Below are positions 20,591 to 33,695 of a DNA stretch of 64,000 nt, piece by piece; position 1 is the stretch's first letter, and each line of letters starts with the position of its first letter. The translations under genes were made by a program, and so were the position numbers. Source of the DNA: Hofstenia miamia (Eukaryota > Xenacoelomorpha > Acoela > Hofsteniidae); NCBI GenBank assembly GCA_900660155.1, contig CABFPE010000010.1, forward strand, positions 1,460,067-1,524,066. Reading direction: 5' to 3'. Under the pieces are notes generated by a model, which made no database searches, was not told the origin of the DNA, and was given only the letters and a program-made list of their open reading frames with translations.

Positions 20591-20989
20591 GAAACCAAAA
20601 TTAACTTTAAAGTTCTTGCAAATTCTATACAAATTCTTGAACGCATATTTAAAATAATGGTAGATTAATTCTTTAATGCATTAATTTGGAAAAGTTTTCT
20701 TCTAATTGACAAAATTTTTTAGTGAAAATTTCAATTACAAATTAAAAAAGGTTGATATTTTGAGAAATGATTTTTTCAATTTGCTGTCCACCATACAAAA
20801 TGGTAGTTGTGCAGATCGTTTTTGTTGTTAAAATCAAAATTAACCAACTCATTTGTTACGGCGTTCTATTTTATGGATTAACCCAAAACTTTTTTCAAAT
20901 TTTAGCAGCATTTAAAATTTGATTTGAAGCTTTAGACTGGAATTTAATAGATCTTGCAAGAACTTTAAAGTTTAGGTTGGTTGTGTTTC
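20591..20989. mobile_element. MITE-like element with inverted ends
   Basis: Left GAAACCAAAATTAACTTTAA with AGTTCTTGCAA after it. The right end, complemented, reads GAAACACAACCAACCTAAAC, then TTTAAAGTTCTTGCAA. The shared inner block CTTTAAAGTTCTTGCAA is identical. About 400 bp, no ORF. Target duplication not visible. Confidence 0.55.
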
Positions 20990-21244
20990 TATGGATTACA
21001 ATCTAAAATTAGTAATTTATAATCAGAATAAATTAGCCTTGTACAGTGAACACAAGCTTTTCTTGCCTTTCTGTCGTGAATTCTAGAGCAAAATTTACAA
21101 CGACCTTATATAGATTGAACAGATGTTCTTTAAGCTGCTGAATTAGATGTTTACATGTATTTTCCAAACACTGAATGTTCTCTTTCACATTGAATTTGAC
21201 ATTGATAGTCTAGGGTTTGGAAAAGATGCATAGACAATGAAGGA

Positions 21245-22202
21245 AGGCACATTGGAGTCCCACAAGGATCAATCTTGGGCTCTTCTGACCTCCCAGAGTA
21301 TTGTAATTCGCTTACATATTTATTTGCTGATGATGTAAAATTTTAAACACAGATCTCTCCATCCTAAGGAATCATATTGATAATTGGCCTAACCAATACC
21401 AAAACTAAATTCAACTATAGTAAGTTTCAATTTTTAGCACTATCACCCACGACGATTATGCATACAAAGTCATGAAATATTTTCTAAAAATGAAGTCAAT
21501 AATCTTGGTATTATTGAATCATCAAGTTTGTCTTTGGCATTCCATGTTATTAACAGGATAAAAAAGTGCAGTTACACTTTACTCCAATTAAAATGCAACA
21601 TACCGAAATGGACACATCCCTCTACAAAGATTAAGCTATGCAAAACCATTATATGCCGAGCTTAATTTATGCATTGCAAGTCTGGTATTCAAATCTTACA
21701 CTGATTGAAAGGCTTGAGCGGTTTCAAAAAATATTTATTGCTTGGGTTTCATCCCTATAAGTTGTATTGCAGCCTTAATTAAATATAACTTGCTCCCAAT
21801 TTTGCTGTAGCTACAACTAAGAGATGTGCATTTTTTAATTGATATTATACATGGAAAGCTTGATATGAAAATAATGAGTTACATTTGGTTTTAATATTCC
21901 ATAAATCAAATCTCCCATTACTAAGAATAAGACAAACTAAGAAGGTATGAAAAAGTTTTGGTACTAGAACAGAATATCTCCTATTGGCAATTTTATAACA
22001 CTGAAATTCCAAATCAACTTATTTAAAGACAATGTCGCTATAAAAAAATTGTTGATATTTTCACAGATTTATTCAAAACTCATTACATATCACACGGCTG
22101 CAATAGATTTTTAATTTGTTCTTGTACATACTGTAGAACCTAGTGTAATTTTTAAAAGACTTAGTAAGTAATAAAGTCTATAGATAGATAGATAGATAGA
22201 TA
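21245..22202 (+). mobile_element. LINE RT fragment with (TAGA)n tail
   Basis: IGVPQGSILG (RT motif B) is followed almost at once by SLTYLFADDVKF (motif C), so the segment between them is shortened. Downstream are relics of the thumb and C-terminus: CNIPKW-like helices, SLVFKSYTD, then ALIKYNLLPI and LQLRDVHFLIDIIHGK, typical of Jockey-superfamily pol. A TAGATAGATAGA tail (22181-22202) marks the 3' end, as in LINEs with microsatellite tails. Many stops, inactive. Confidence 0.7.
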
Positions 22203-22522
22203 CTTTGAAAGGTCTTATAACACTAATGACGGTTAATTAGCAATTGCTCAAGATGTTTGTTACATTTTTGTTTATGTTCTTGTTTATGGGCAAATACTCA
22301 AGCCCATATTATTGAAAAATTGATTTCTTTTCAAGAAATCGCAATTATTTAATAAACAAATTTAAATGTTTAGTTTATTTATAATTAAACCGTCATGCAG
22401 GCAATTTATGAAAAATCATTTTTACGGGGTGGGGCAGGGGTTGGTGGAGTAGATCACAACAAACTTGTTAACGAGCCGAAACTTTTAAACTCAGCTCGGC
22501 TCATTTTACTTTTGAGTATTTT

Positions 22523-22554
22523 CGGCTCGGCTCGGCTCGGCTCGGCTCGGCTCG
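22523..22554. repeat. (CGGCT)n pentanucleotide tract
   Basis: About six copies of CGGCT in an otherwise AT-rich region, with several GAGCC or GGCTC motifs in both orientations within 22440-22800. Probably the core of a decayed hAT-like MITE, but the ends were not found. Confidence 0.7.
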
Positions 22555-23154
22555 ACTTGGATTGCCACATTGAGCTATTCATTGAGGCTCGTCTTAGCTC
22601 GATATTTTGTTGAAAAATATTGCTCTCTAAAAGTATTTAAATAGCTCTTCCTATGCATTTTAAAATAATATTACAAAAAAGGTATACTAAATACAAAAAT
22701 GAAAAAAATCGGCATAAACAAATAAAAAAGCAGAACTATAAATTTGCTTGGGTTAATAAAGGCTCGTTTTGGGATCGTTGTATATCCAATGCTGTGCTCA
22801 AACTCGACTCGTCAGGCAGAAAATTTTCAGTTAGTTGGTTGCGGGCCTAATGTCTTTGATTTGTCATAAGCATGTCTTCAATATCTATACATTGATGAGC
22901 AGCAATGACAGCGTCAGTGCTTCTCTAAAATTTATATGTTGGCCATTTCTAATGATTTCTGATTGACGATCGATGGCAGGTAACAGTCTTAAACTTAGAA
23001 TAAAAATAGCGACGTCAAATTCTATTGATTTATTGGTTTGTGCTAGAAAATGAGAGTTAGTTTCTTATGTATGTGTAATTCCGCTACTTTGAAAAGATTT
23101 TTCAAGTTGCAAAATTACATAACATTTATTAATGTAACCCGGTTCTATTTCTAG

Positions 23155-23515
23155 CAAGAACTCGATTTGGAACAAAACCGAATTTCTGAACTTGAAACGT
23201 TATATTATCAAATTACAGATCAACATAAAACGTCTGAAGGTGTTAAGGCTAATTTGTGGGTGTAATTCAATATGACTTTTTCGCGATAAGTCTTTTTGTG
23301 TACATTCATTTTACTTTCACTTGCTTATTATTATTATATAAATGTAACCCAGATCACCGGAAGACTTAGGTGAAACTTTGAGCCGTGCAATTAATTGGCT
23401 AGAGGGTCAACAAATCCCTGACCCGGAGACATTTGATATGTTATCGAAATTGAACATCGTCACCTGGAACATGGGAGAGGGAGTGGGTGAAGTTAAACAG
23501 AAACTGCATGCTTGA
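23155..23515 (+). CDS. 3' end of an unrecognised host gene, two exons
   Basis: Exon A (23155-23255) follows a TTTCTAG acceptor and ends at a GTGGGT donor in phase 2. Exon B (23353-23515) follows ACCCAG and ends with TGA. The 97-bp intron keeps the frame. Exon A encodes a polar helical stretch (QELDLEQNRISELETLYYQI) likely to be coiled coil. Exon B starts SPEDLGETLSRAINWLEGQQ and ends GEVKQKLHA. Splice signals, balanced composition and short intron match the glutamine synthetase gene, so I take it as real. Upstream exons could not be found in 22.2-23.1 kb. I do not recognise the family. A cytoskeletal or ciliary coiled-coil protein is only a guess. Confidence 0.6.
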
Positions 23516-25014
23516 TTATTAAAAATCTAATCTGCATATATTATAGAAATCTATAGAACTTCTTGTGGCGCATTTAATTCACTATACTTATTAGTTTGTT
23601 TTTACACCTGTAATTTTTTCAAAAAAAGTTTCACAATTCTTCAAATTAAACGTTTTTGAAGTTATATTTTTATTACAAGGCTTTTATGCAGTTTATATTT
23701 ATTTATTGTTGTTTTATAGAGATCAGCAACAATTTCTGTTTATATTTTAAGTATCCTAGTATCATAAAATAAGATACTTGAAAGGTATTTTAGAATTAAT
23801 GTTCTGAGAAAAAATGATCGAGTTTTATAGGTTACACAGTGTCGAGGTTTAAGATGCCGCGGAGGATATTAACAAGGGAGCTTTCTATAGAAAAACTGAT
23901 TTTAATAAGTGAAAAATACTTTGAAAGGGTTTTGGATAATGTGTTTTTTGATAAGATTTCTGATTTAACTACTGAATAGATTTGAATTGAAAGAAGAGTA
24001 GAGATTTTTGTTTCCTATCTATCTCTTGATATTACTAATGATTTTCTTAGACACAAAAATCGTTTCCTTCAAACCAGTAGTGTCCATTTCTATTTTACTT
24101 TAAAGGAATATTTAAAGGATCTCGTAAAACTTCCTTGCTTTTAATGTGAGTACTTTTAATTTTTAAATTGTGAATTTTTTACAGGAATTAGTTGACTCAT
24201 ACAAGTACTAGCTAGGCTAAATTTAGTTTAGCTTTCAGTCATCCAAATACCTACAGTGTTCAACCCACTTAATATTTAGTGATTTTGCGTGCAGATTTGA
24301 GAGAAATCACTTCACTTCTCTACATAGATCAGTGTAATATCACACATACTATGTCAGAAGTAACAAAATTGGTCTTTTGTGTTAACAGTTTTTCCATCAT
24401 CTAGTAAAACCAAAAGATTGTCAGCATCCTTAATTATTTTTTGAACTAGTGCATTTGACACCATCCCACATCATGTTGTTCATTTTATACATTCCATAAA
24501 TTTGATGTATTTTAGGCGGTGATATTTACACAAAATCAGCCTAATAGATTATAAAGGAAAACCTCAAGCCTTGATTGCAATATTTGAGCAATTGAAATTG
24601 TAAATTGTAATTCGAATGTTTTACAATATATATTGTTTCTAATCCTTTCTAAATAGTGTTATCCTTTAAAAGAATCCTTTAAATTTTTTCTATTCTTTTA
24701 AATATAATTTTCTGTAAAAATATTTAAAGGGGCAATACTGCTTCAAACGCTTTGTCAACTCTTTGATAATACATTTTTTACTTTTAAAATGATATTGGAA
24801 ATCGAACGAAGGTAGTTCGCCTGCACAGATCACGAATGATAATAAACTAGCAATGGATAGGCGAAGCAAGGGTAATCAACTTTTAAAATTATTAAGAATT
24901 TTTCAATTAATCCACGAAGTTATTCTAAAACAGCAGAAATTTAATCAGAAGGGAATATTATTTCAATAGTATAATTTTTTAAAAGAAATGCAATATCAGC
25001 GAACCAAGGAATAA
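23516..25014. other. No supported gene
   Basis: AT-rich. A 42-codon ORF starting ATGCCGCGGAGG near 23851 is open but unrecognised and short, so it is not called. Confidence 0.5.
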
Positions 25015-25227
25015 AATCATAGCCAATTAAAACTAAAGACAACCATAGAACATTTGAGTAATTCAGAAAACTTGAGAGATTCTGATTCTCAAACTTTTTC
25101 ACATTCGGAGGCGGAGGAAGGAAGATTCTCAGCTCGAATCAACCCACTACCACTTATCCACTCCTTTAATCCATTAGTTCAATCATTATCAACTGAAACG
25201 CTCAGTTCCAGAAGCAGTCGTAGTTAA
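25015..25227 (+). other. Possible Ser-rich exon
   Basis: About 70 open codons ending in a stop: SENLRDSDSQTFSHSEAEEG followed by RINPLPLIHSFNPLVQSLST and a Ser/Arg tail. Composition is more protein-like than the neighbouring sequence and unlike microsatellite ORFs. No ATG, no known domain; an internal or last exon would fit. Confidence 0.25.
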
Positions 25228-27727
25228 ATATTGTCTGCTGGTACAATACAAAGTGGATGCGAAGAAAGTAAAACAGTGAGGACTTTACACTGCGAATTGT
25301 TAAAAAATACAGAAATGAAACAAACCATTTTACCAATATGATTTTGATGATTTGATTTCGATAAAATTGTCAGTATATTGGCAGAGGTAACTCTTTTGCA
25401 CTGAGAAGATCAAAAAGTTGACATTAGCGTTTTGCCGGAGGGCAACGGGCACAAAATACTTTCCCTAAACTTATCTGAATATTTGTGCTTTGCACATGCT
25501 TTGCTTAAAGTTTTCTTTTAGATTCATTGGCATTTGATAAGAAAAATACGATACCTTACACATTTTAGTCTAATGTCTTTTTAAAGCTCCGGTTGGTGTT
25601 TAAGGTTTTGTTAGAATCAAACTCAATTTAGGTCACTCGTTTATATTCAATCGACCGCCGAATGTGGGCACAATGAAAAACGGGAGGGAGACAACTGGCA
25701 GAGAAGACAACAGCAGGAACGGGCACACAATATCTTCCCCTGCAAACCAGTAGAAGTCGATATTTGATGTTACTTTAGCTTTCAATCATTGTGATATAAC
25801 TCCTGAAGCACTTTTCTATTACTTATACTGTTCGTTCTAAGCAATTCAATAGTGAATTTTGTAATTTAGCGAAGTACAAGAAAATGTGTAGCAATATCCC
25901 GCAATTGTGCTGTAATCGTGAATTATGGAATTGCCATTGGATATTGGATTAATGGAGAACTTTACTAAACGCACTGAATTGCAAAAATAATAAGTCATTT
26001 AAAAGGCATTTAAGTGTTTTTTGTGAACCCATCCTGTATTAAAATTCCTAAATTTTTTCAGGATAATTGCTATTCACCCACTTGAGATCAATTTGAACAG
26101 AAGATAGACCCACTAAAATGCTATAAAAGAACTTTCATTTAGAAGTTAATGACTGTATTAAAAATTGACAACGATCACCTTCAATAATGTTACAAATGAC
26201 ACGGGCTGATGGTATTCGAAGAATTGAATTGCTTGCTTTGTCAAATTTTTCAAAAATTGTTACTAGATGGTGAAATATAATAGATATAGACTATTTTTGA
26301 GAGTGACGTATTTATGGCTTACTGAAAGAGGGTGACTATTCTGAATAACAGAAAAGAATAGGCATTAAGGCTACAACACAGACGTCATGAAACAATTATC
26401 ACTATTAATATTACAAATATTTAGGTTCCACGATGGTCACGGCTGACCAGGTTTTTCCGCAAATCTGGATCTAGGCATGGACAAATCCGATCAATAGAAT
26501 TCAAACTTGATTAATATTGGAAAAATTATTTTATGGGCATCCATGGATCTTCATAGATCAGAAATAAGACTAACAGATAAATTTATCAATTCTTATGGTA
26601 ATTTTTTTATGTAAAATAGCTAAAAATTAACTCACAATCATTTTGTTTTACAAATCCTTCAATGCTGTACGTACAATTACATGTTTGTTATAATAATCAA
26701 AATAATAGACCTAGCTTAAAACACCAGATGCATGGCGAGGTCTTCAAAATAACTCTAGAATGTGTGTAGTTGTAAATGTTTCATCAGAGGCATTTTCCTG
26801 GTGGTAATTGTCAGGGGAGTTTCCGGTTACCCTAAATTCTACACGTGCGATTGTCTTTGCAATGTAATTGAAAAGGAAGTTCATATTAACCAATTAGCAC
26901 TCATAGTTTGCTCTTGGCTATTATGAAGGAAATGAGAGAGAGAGGACTGATTCTGCTTAGGTTTAGCATCTAGCATTTGGATAAACATACGTTTATGTTT
27001 AGTGGTTCCCGTCAACCAAAGAATTTGTTAGTTCCAGACCAGAAACTGTAAGATTATATTCCATATTTTGCAAAGGGAACACTAGAGTTCAGCAAATGCC
27101 TTACCATTACTGCTTTTTGTATAGGATGTCCCCTTTAAACCTCTGAGTATATGGAACTTTTGTGGATCGATCAATCTAAATTTTTACGGATTGGATTGAA
27201 TGGGATCGGAAAATATTCCATCAATGATAATACAGGTATATGTCACCATAAATATTGCACATAAATATAAAGGATTTCAGTTATTTTTTGAATACATCAC
27301 TAAAAAGCAGTTCTTTAAGGAATGAGTTAATCTATTCCACGCATTGTTTGTGGTTACCAGAAAAATCCCGCAGCCATACGGTGTTAAAAATCGAGAATAT
27401 GACATAAATTTATATACGCCCTTACTCCTCTGATCCATCTGTACCATCTTTTAGCTACATCGGAAAATTCAATGAATGCATTACGTGATACAAAAACATT
27501 CATAGCTTGTGTTTAATACTGGATTCTCCTAGCAACCAATATAATTCACGTGGATATGGAGATATATAATCTGCTGCTCCTTAAGTTAGCTTAAAAACAA
27601 GTCTTGCACGCATATTTTTTGTCGTTTCAGGCTAATCAGTTACCAAAGAGGAAAATAGTAAGATGTTAACGTAATCAGTGCGTGATGTTATCATAATTTG
27701 ACAATAAAGTGCGTTGTTTTTTATTAG
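25228..27727. other. No supported gene
   Basis: AT-rich sequence. A short motif AACGGGCACA(A/C)AATA is found near 25446 and again near 25718, which may be repeat debris. Confidence 0.45.
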
Positions 27728-28017
27728 CAAACTGACTAATGGACTTGATTATTCTAAAAGAAAATATCCTACTGGACATAGATGTTTTTATGCTTCAGAG
27801 AGGTTAAGTGCTTGTTCATCGTAATCCTAGATTAACAACAGAATACTTTACACCTGCTCACCCAGTAACGACGCAGTTTCTGTGTAAGCTATCGACCGGA
27901 AACGAGAAAAAACACCACGTCTCTGTTTTTTCTAAAGACCGAAATGTAAGGAAAAAAATAGTTAATATGGATTACAATCAACGCATACAATCAATGACCA
28001 TTCCAAAGTCCAACTGA
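27728..28017 (+). other. Candidate exon(s) of an unrecognised host gene
   Basis: 27728-27802 lies between a TTATTAG acceptor and a strong AG-GTTAAGT donor and encodes KLTNGLDYSKRKYPTGHRCF plus YASE. Overlapping downstream in another frame, 27808-28017 is open to a TGA and encodes NPRLTTEYFTPAHPVTTQFL, a basic middle, and a QRIQSMTIPKSN end. Composition looks protein-like in both. How they would be spliced is unclear because the gap is too short for an intron. Confidence 0.3.
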
Positions 28018-30063
28018 TGATTGTTCATCACGCTATATGTCTAATAAAATAAGAGTTTAGTCCTACTACATCCATAACTTAATAAAGTAGTCAAGAGACG
28101 ACATTTATTGATTGGTGAGAACTGATTTCAGTGAACAGCATTGATGTAATAACACTAACTCATGTTTCAATCAGGTAATGATACTTTTGTTACATTGATT
28201 ACATTAACCTAAACTCATGTAATTTCCTGTTATTAATGAAGGCTTTTTGGTATACATGAATAAATTTTTCTGAACTACGATTTTTATTTATATTCATTAA
28301 TGCCATAACTTTACTGGGAACTATCAGAATGTATACGTAATCAATTTCTCCTTATTTTTTATATTTTAATGATTTATCTTTATATTAACACCTTCGGGAA
28401 AGATAAATTTTATGTATTTTCTTGGGTAGATGCATGAAGAAGTTATCACATCTTCTAGCGTCATTATTTGAATGATCGATAATTTTATTCATCTATTTAA
28501 ATTATCAACGTCTTTTTTTCTTCAAATTGAACTCATTATTGGTTATCTCAGACAGGATATATAATATTTAGTTAATTTGCGGTTTTCAAATTCTATGCAC
28601 GTTAGAATAATTGGAAAATATTTTTAGAGGAGACTACTTGAATAGAAATTCAAAAAAATTGAAATTAAAAGAGCTTTTTGAAAAGCTAATGGAAGCTGCA
28701 GTCTTCAGGATTGGAAGTAGAGCGGGTGGTGCAACATGATAAACTTTGCTACATGCACCACAACCTTCAATTCTAATGTATCTGTATTTTATTATTACAG
28801 TTGAAACTCAAACTATTCAAATGGAGGAACCTTACAGTGACATTCTAATGTAATTTCAAAACAAACACAAGAAATAAACTTTAAAATGTATATTGCTAAA
28901 ACTAAAAGAGACCATCTCTCTTAGTATTTCCAAAGCCTATATTTTCTGTTTGTTTTGAATCTGTATCCCGATAAATTTGATATTTGCCGAGCAGGAAATC
29001 ATATCCAAATTTAAAATCTAGAGACTTTTATATTTATGCATCAAACAAAAACTTAAATTATTGGAGATTTTAATTTGAAAGTAGCCAATTGGGACAATAA
29101 GTGTAACAGCACAAATTTCTGCTTCCTATGATGCCGAAGAAGATATTTGTGATCAGCGTGTCAACATAAGATTTTTAGAATTCAGTGCTGAAAAGAAATT
29201 CAATTAAGGTTTACATGAAGGATATATCTACTGCTACTAATAAACTAAACTTAGTGAATATGAAGCAGGCCAACTTTTTTACTAGGCCAGGACTTTCACT
29301 AAGATTACCGAATTTCGAAGTCCTTGCTTCACCTACTTTTGGGCCTATTTTCACTTTCTTCACATTTCACAATCTCTCAATGCCTTCTCAAGCGTTCTAA
29401 CTTGTAAATCATTTCATCCTTCTTGATATTACTGTTAGATAATGATTACAAAATTTGTGTCAATTGGTTCTGCGATGTCTGTAGCAACTTCTCACTTTTT
29501 CCATTATATCAACTGCAACTGTGTGCTCCCTACTTTACATATCAAATCCTATTGTCTTAATGTTCCCATTTTCTTTAACTCTATGTGATAATTGCTTTAG
29601 TTAACCATACGTCCTACTCTTTTATGTTGAGCTTATAAACATTTTTTGCTATTTTCGCACACTTTGAATTAGATTATCTACTGTCTCTGGTGTTCTTTTT
29701 TTATATAGCCTACACCATTCAATTATATCAACTTTTCTGAGTTTTGAGACAGCACAAAAATCTTGTTCTGTTCCAGTCCGGTATTGTACTGTTCAGAATT
29801 CTTAAGTACCGCTGTCGTAAGTCCTATTACCACGATCGTTTGTTGCCACGGTATCGGTCCTTCAAAACATTAAAAACAAAAATACAAGAAAACACAAAAG
29901 CAATCTGTAAATTTCTCAAAAAACGTTAACTAAGAAATATTATTCAAAGTAAGGTCATTTTATAAGCATTGGTGTTTAGCCAATTTAGGTATGCATTCAT
30001 ACTTTTGAATAATATATCTAGTGAAGGCGCATAAATAGAATATTTAACTGGTCACTGTGTGTA
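28018..30063. other. Little recognisable content; one weak exon candidate
   Basis: Mostly AT-rich. Apart from the candidate at 28801-28853 and an unremarkable basic 61-codon ORF at 29744-29929, nothing is supported. Confidence 0.4.
28801..28853 (+). other. Possible tiny last exon
   Basis: After a pyrimidine-rich TATTTTATTATTACAG, the sequence encodes ETQTIQMEEPYSDILM and a stop. The acidic C-terminus and good acceptor are suggestive, but 53 bases alone cannot prove it. No partner exon was found. Confidence 0.2.
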
Positions 30064-30600
30064 ATGTTTAACATCAACATACTTCAAACAGGAAAAACTC
30101 TGCAAGCATTAAACATGTTGTCACCAATTCATTATACTATATGTGCAAGTTTAATAAAAAGTAGGTTTCAAATCGTTAAAAAAATCCTTTATACCAGCAA
30201 TGTTAGCGTAAATAATAGAACCAATAAATTGGCATGCAGATTGAAAGTAGTAAATATATTTTGGAGAGACACCTTAACACCTACAATTTGTAAATATTGG
30301 AACAAGTTACCACTACATATAAGAAGAGAACATAACATAAGGACATTTAAAACTTTTAAAGGAAAAGTTGTTAGCAAATCAATATAGATACGGGCATTCA
30401 ACAATTTCAAGCGAAAAATTTAAGTTTATTTCTCTTTTTTATCTTATTTAATTTGTAAATAGTTTGGGTGTTTTTCAGATTTATTTTACGTGTCTTTAGT
30501 TTGTAGATTTGTACATTATTTTTATATATGTTTTTGTAAATATTTATTTGTTGTACTACTACAAACATGAAATAAAGATATTGAACAATTAACATAGTCA
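30064..30600 (+). mobile_element. LINE pol C-terminus and 3' UTR
   Basis: A 107-codon ORF ends with LTPTICKYWNKLPLHIRREH and IRTFKTFKGKV, the pattern 'WN.LP..IR.....FK...K' that closes most Jockey-superfamily pol proteins. A T-rich 3' UTR follows, with ATGAAATAAAGATATTG at its end (polyadenylation signal near 30572). 5' part absent. Confidence 0.6.
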
Positions 30601-32705
30601 GTATCTAGGCATGTTCTTCCGTCCGTTATTATTACTCCAGTATCGCTAAATAATCACTCTGATATCATTGCATGAACGGGCCCGTCCCCATAGATGTTCC
30701 CATATAAAAAACTTTCAATATTTTTTCAATTTTTGATAAAATTGTTCAAGACTTAAAAGTAACCCTAATAAAATTGGATTAAGAAACGTTCAATTAGCAC
30801 GGGTATGGTTCTGGCCAGAAAGCAAATGTTGCAATAAGGACCATACTTCACTTGTCATCGAAAGGGTACTACTACAAAACGACATCGAAATTCATCAAAA
30901 TCCAAACATTGTGTGGTGAAAAAACAACTATTTTCAATTTCGTTTGATATATTCAGTATTATATATTGTACCAATCTCAAATAAAGAATATTATATTATA
31001 CTCGACATTCCACTCAATTCTATAATATTTATATATTAAATATTCAGGATGTTTGGACTTTAGAAGAATTAACGCTTGTATGTACTAATAACATAAAATG
31101 ATCCATATTCCAAAAAATTGAATGTAGGAAACACACTGATTAAATGTGCAAAATTATTTTAACTTCATTACTAGAAGTTGTATGTATACCAAAGTTTAAA
31201 GGTGATTCTAATTACTTATATCTCACGGCAGTTGTGCTTAATAAGTCTCAAATTTCTAAATATTTTCTGTAATTGAATTGCTTTTTCATGAACACTAAAT
31301 GGCGGCCGAATTCTCACGTTCATTTTAATTAGTACAAAATCTTTAGTAAAATAACGCTTCAATGTCTTTGAGAAATCTCGTTTTGCAAGCAGGAATACAC
31401 AGCCGTAAATAACAGCGCACTAATGCCTGTCGCCCCAGTAAGCAATTCCGGTCGCCAGGAAGCTGTAACAATTAGTTAAAAATATGCTGATAATGTGAAG
31501 CAGATTCGATAAATGCGTGCTCTTACAGGAAAGCGCAAATTTTTACTAACAGAAGCAACAAATCATAGGTCAAAGCGGGTTGGGCTGCGACCGATTAGAT
31601 CAGGTCGGGTATGGCACTTCATCAACCTGCAATTTAAAAAAGTATTTATTGAAAATTATTTCTCCATTTGCACATATTTTTTGCAAAATCCAAATATGAG
31701 CAGTACCCCCCCCCCTTCAACTATTTTATCACCATACTTTCAAAGTATATATTTAAATCTCGTAGCAACTCTCTATTTGTTTACTCGGACAGCCGTCAGA
31801 ACCTGCATATCAGGTTTGCTCAGAAGTAGTGGAGTAGGATCAGGTCGAAAGTTTCTACTGACCGGTTTTTCTTAATAGAACTCAACACGGCTATGCTTTC
31901 ACGTATTACGCGGGCAAAAATTTATTCCTAAGCTTCTACTAGTATAAACAGATAATATATCCTCCCCCTGTCACCTAACGGATGGTTCATCGTCTTATCC
32001 GTTTATCAAATTCTTTAACAAATGGAAACTCATTTAATGAATATACTTTTCTCATCTACAGAAAGTAAAATTTTGAGATCACACATAATTTTCAATAATT
32101 GAATTTTTTGTGCAAAGGCAGATATATAGGTGTGATAACACTAAATTTTGCACATTATTTCATCGAAAAAAGTGTGGAATGCAGCAGAGATGGGCATGAG
32201 ATGCACTTAAAAAAATGCACCAACCTTTCAACAATAGCTTACTATTAAGCAAAGGTGCACGCAAATCAACCCAAATTTCGTAAATGGCATATCAAATATC
32301 AGCAATGTGTTGAAAAATATTTACATTTTAAAAGTTTACTTTAGGTATCGGCATGTATTCTTCTAAAAATTAGGTTATGTTTATAATTTTAGTGTGCTTA
32401 GCTTTTATCAGAAGTTACTGACTTACTCTTTTTGACAAGAGTGATAAGATGAACTGAATTGTAACTAACTTAAATTAGTCAGCCCAAACTTGTGCTAGAA
32501 TTTTTGGCCCATGTCAATTTCTGGTTGAAGCGAGATATTAGGACATGTATAGTGCCTCGAAAATTTAGAGATATATTTAGGCTTGCGGTATACGCATAGG
32601 CTTACATGCTTTTAGCTTCAATTTTCTCAAACAAGTAGTTTTGCGTGAAAGAGTTTCTGGGGGCAGTGAACCAATGAAACAAATGACATTTAAAACTAGA
32701 AAAGC
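30601..32705. other. No gene; GC-richer repeat debris at 31.5-31.9 kb
   Basis: 31570-31870 holds GGGTTGGGCTGCGACC and GGTCGGGTATGG motifs and a C11 run near 31706. It is similar in style to the hAT MITEs of this window, but no ends or target duplication were found. Confidence 0.4.
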
Positions 32706-32912
32706 ACTCGGAGAGCGCAGACCTCCGCCACGCAGCTTGTGTTCCCCGGATCAGCACCAAAATTTAATGGATTCTTCCTTGGCGAAGACGCACCTCTGGT
32801 GAAAATTTGAGGTAAATCCATTTATGACTTTTTCCGTAAAGTTGCTAACAGACAAACAGACAAACAAACCAACGCTACCAAAAACATAACCTCCTTGGCG
32901 AGGGTAAAAATG
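32706..32912. mobile_element. Short dispersed repeat with CCTCCGCC / CCTCCTTGGCG ends
   Basis: Starts GGAGAGCGCAGACCTCCGCC and ends AACCTCCTTGGCGAGGGTAA, with inverted CCTCC..GGCG elements at the ends and a (ACAGACAAACA) stretch inside. I recall a very similar short interspersed repeat from many animal genomes, but not its class (SINE or MITE). Most of it is repeated in the assembly duplicate from 33696. Confidence 0.55.
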
Positions 32913-33694
32913 GTAAATATTGCATTTGCTCAAGGCGATACATCCGATAGTTAAACTGAGACACTTACTGAACAAATCCATAGCAACGCTCACATACTCT
33001 TCAGTACTCTTTCGTAAGTTGCGTTAGCTAACAATAAAACTGATATTTGGCATAAAATGAATTTTCATTTAAGAATTGTCCTGAGTAAAATAACAGAAAA
33101 TGCACAGTTAGTTGTTTCGAATAATTGAATATTTTATATGAATACGAAATACTTTTTAATGTTCCAAAACACTAAAAAATGATCCCTTTATTAACTTAGG
33201 GTGGGCTTCTGAACACATGCAAGTTTCTAGTAATGATTTACGAAAACCCTATAGCCTGGTAGGGTCAGGATCGTACAGAAACTATCAGTTAATGTTCACA
33301 TAATATTGTGAATTGTAAATTACTGCCAAATCTATGTTTTTCACCGAATTATTCATTATTAACTAAAGACACCAATTTTTTTACGAAAGTTTGTTTCTGA
33401 AAAAATTTTCGAACATTTATTTTTATATTGAAAATAGTTTGTTGCATTTTTTAAATATCGAATGAATTTGAACATGGTTGGGATATAATATTAGACAAAG
33501 TTTCAATCATTTGTTTGAATGTACATATCTTGGATTTTTATATCCAACAGAACATAAACATTTTCCTGTAGAGTGCAATTAAACAAAATAATATAAAAGA
33601 ATATCCTAAACAAGAAAATATCAAAAAGAAACAACCTCCAAAAAATATTATGCATATTAAGCAGAACGATGATGAAGTAGCAACCATGGTAAAT
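32736..33694. repeat. First copy of a 959-bp direct duplication abutting an N
   Basis: Repeats at 33696-34654 with constant offset 960 and one mismatch noticed (CAACCTCCA versus CAAGCTCCA). The first copy ends exactly at the N (33695) and the second starts right after it, as expected from two overlapping contig ends placed side by side. Confidence 0.95.
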
Positions 33695-33695
33695 N

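Noticed and set aside
32180-32300. GCAGAGATGGGCATGAG, similar to a hAT left end
   Set aside because: No matching right end or 8-bp duplication was found.
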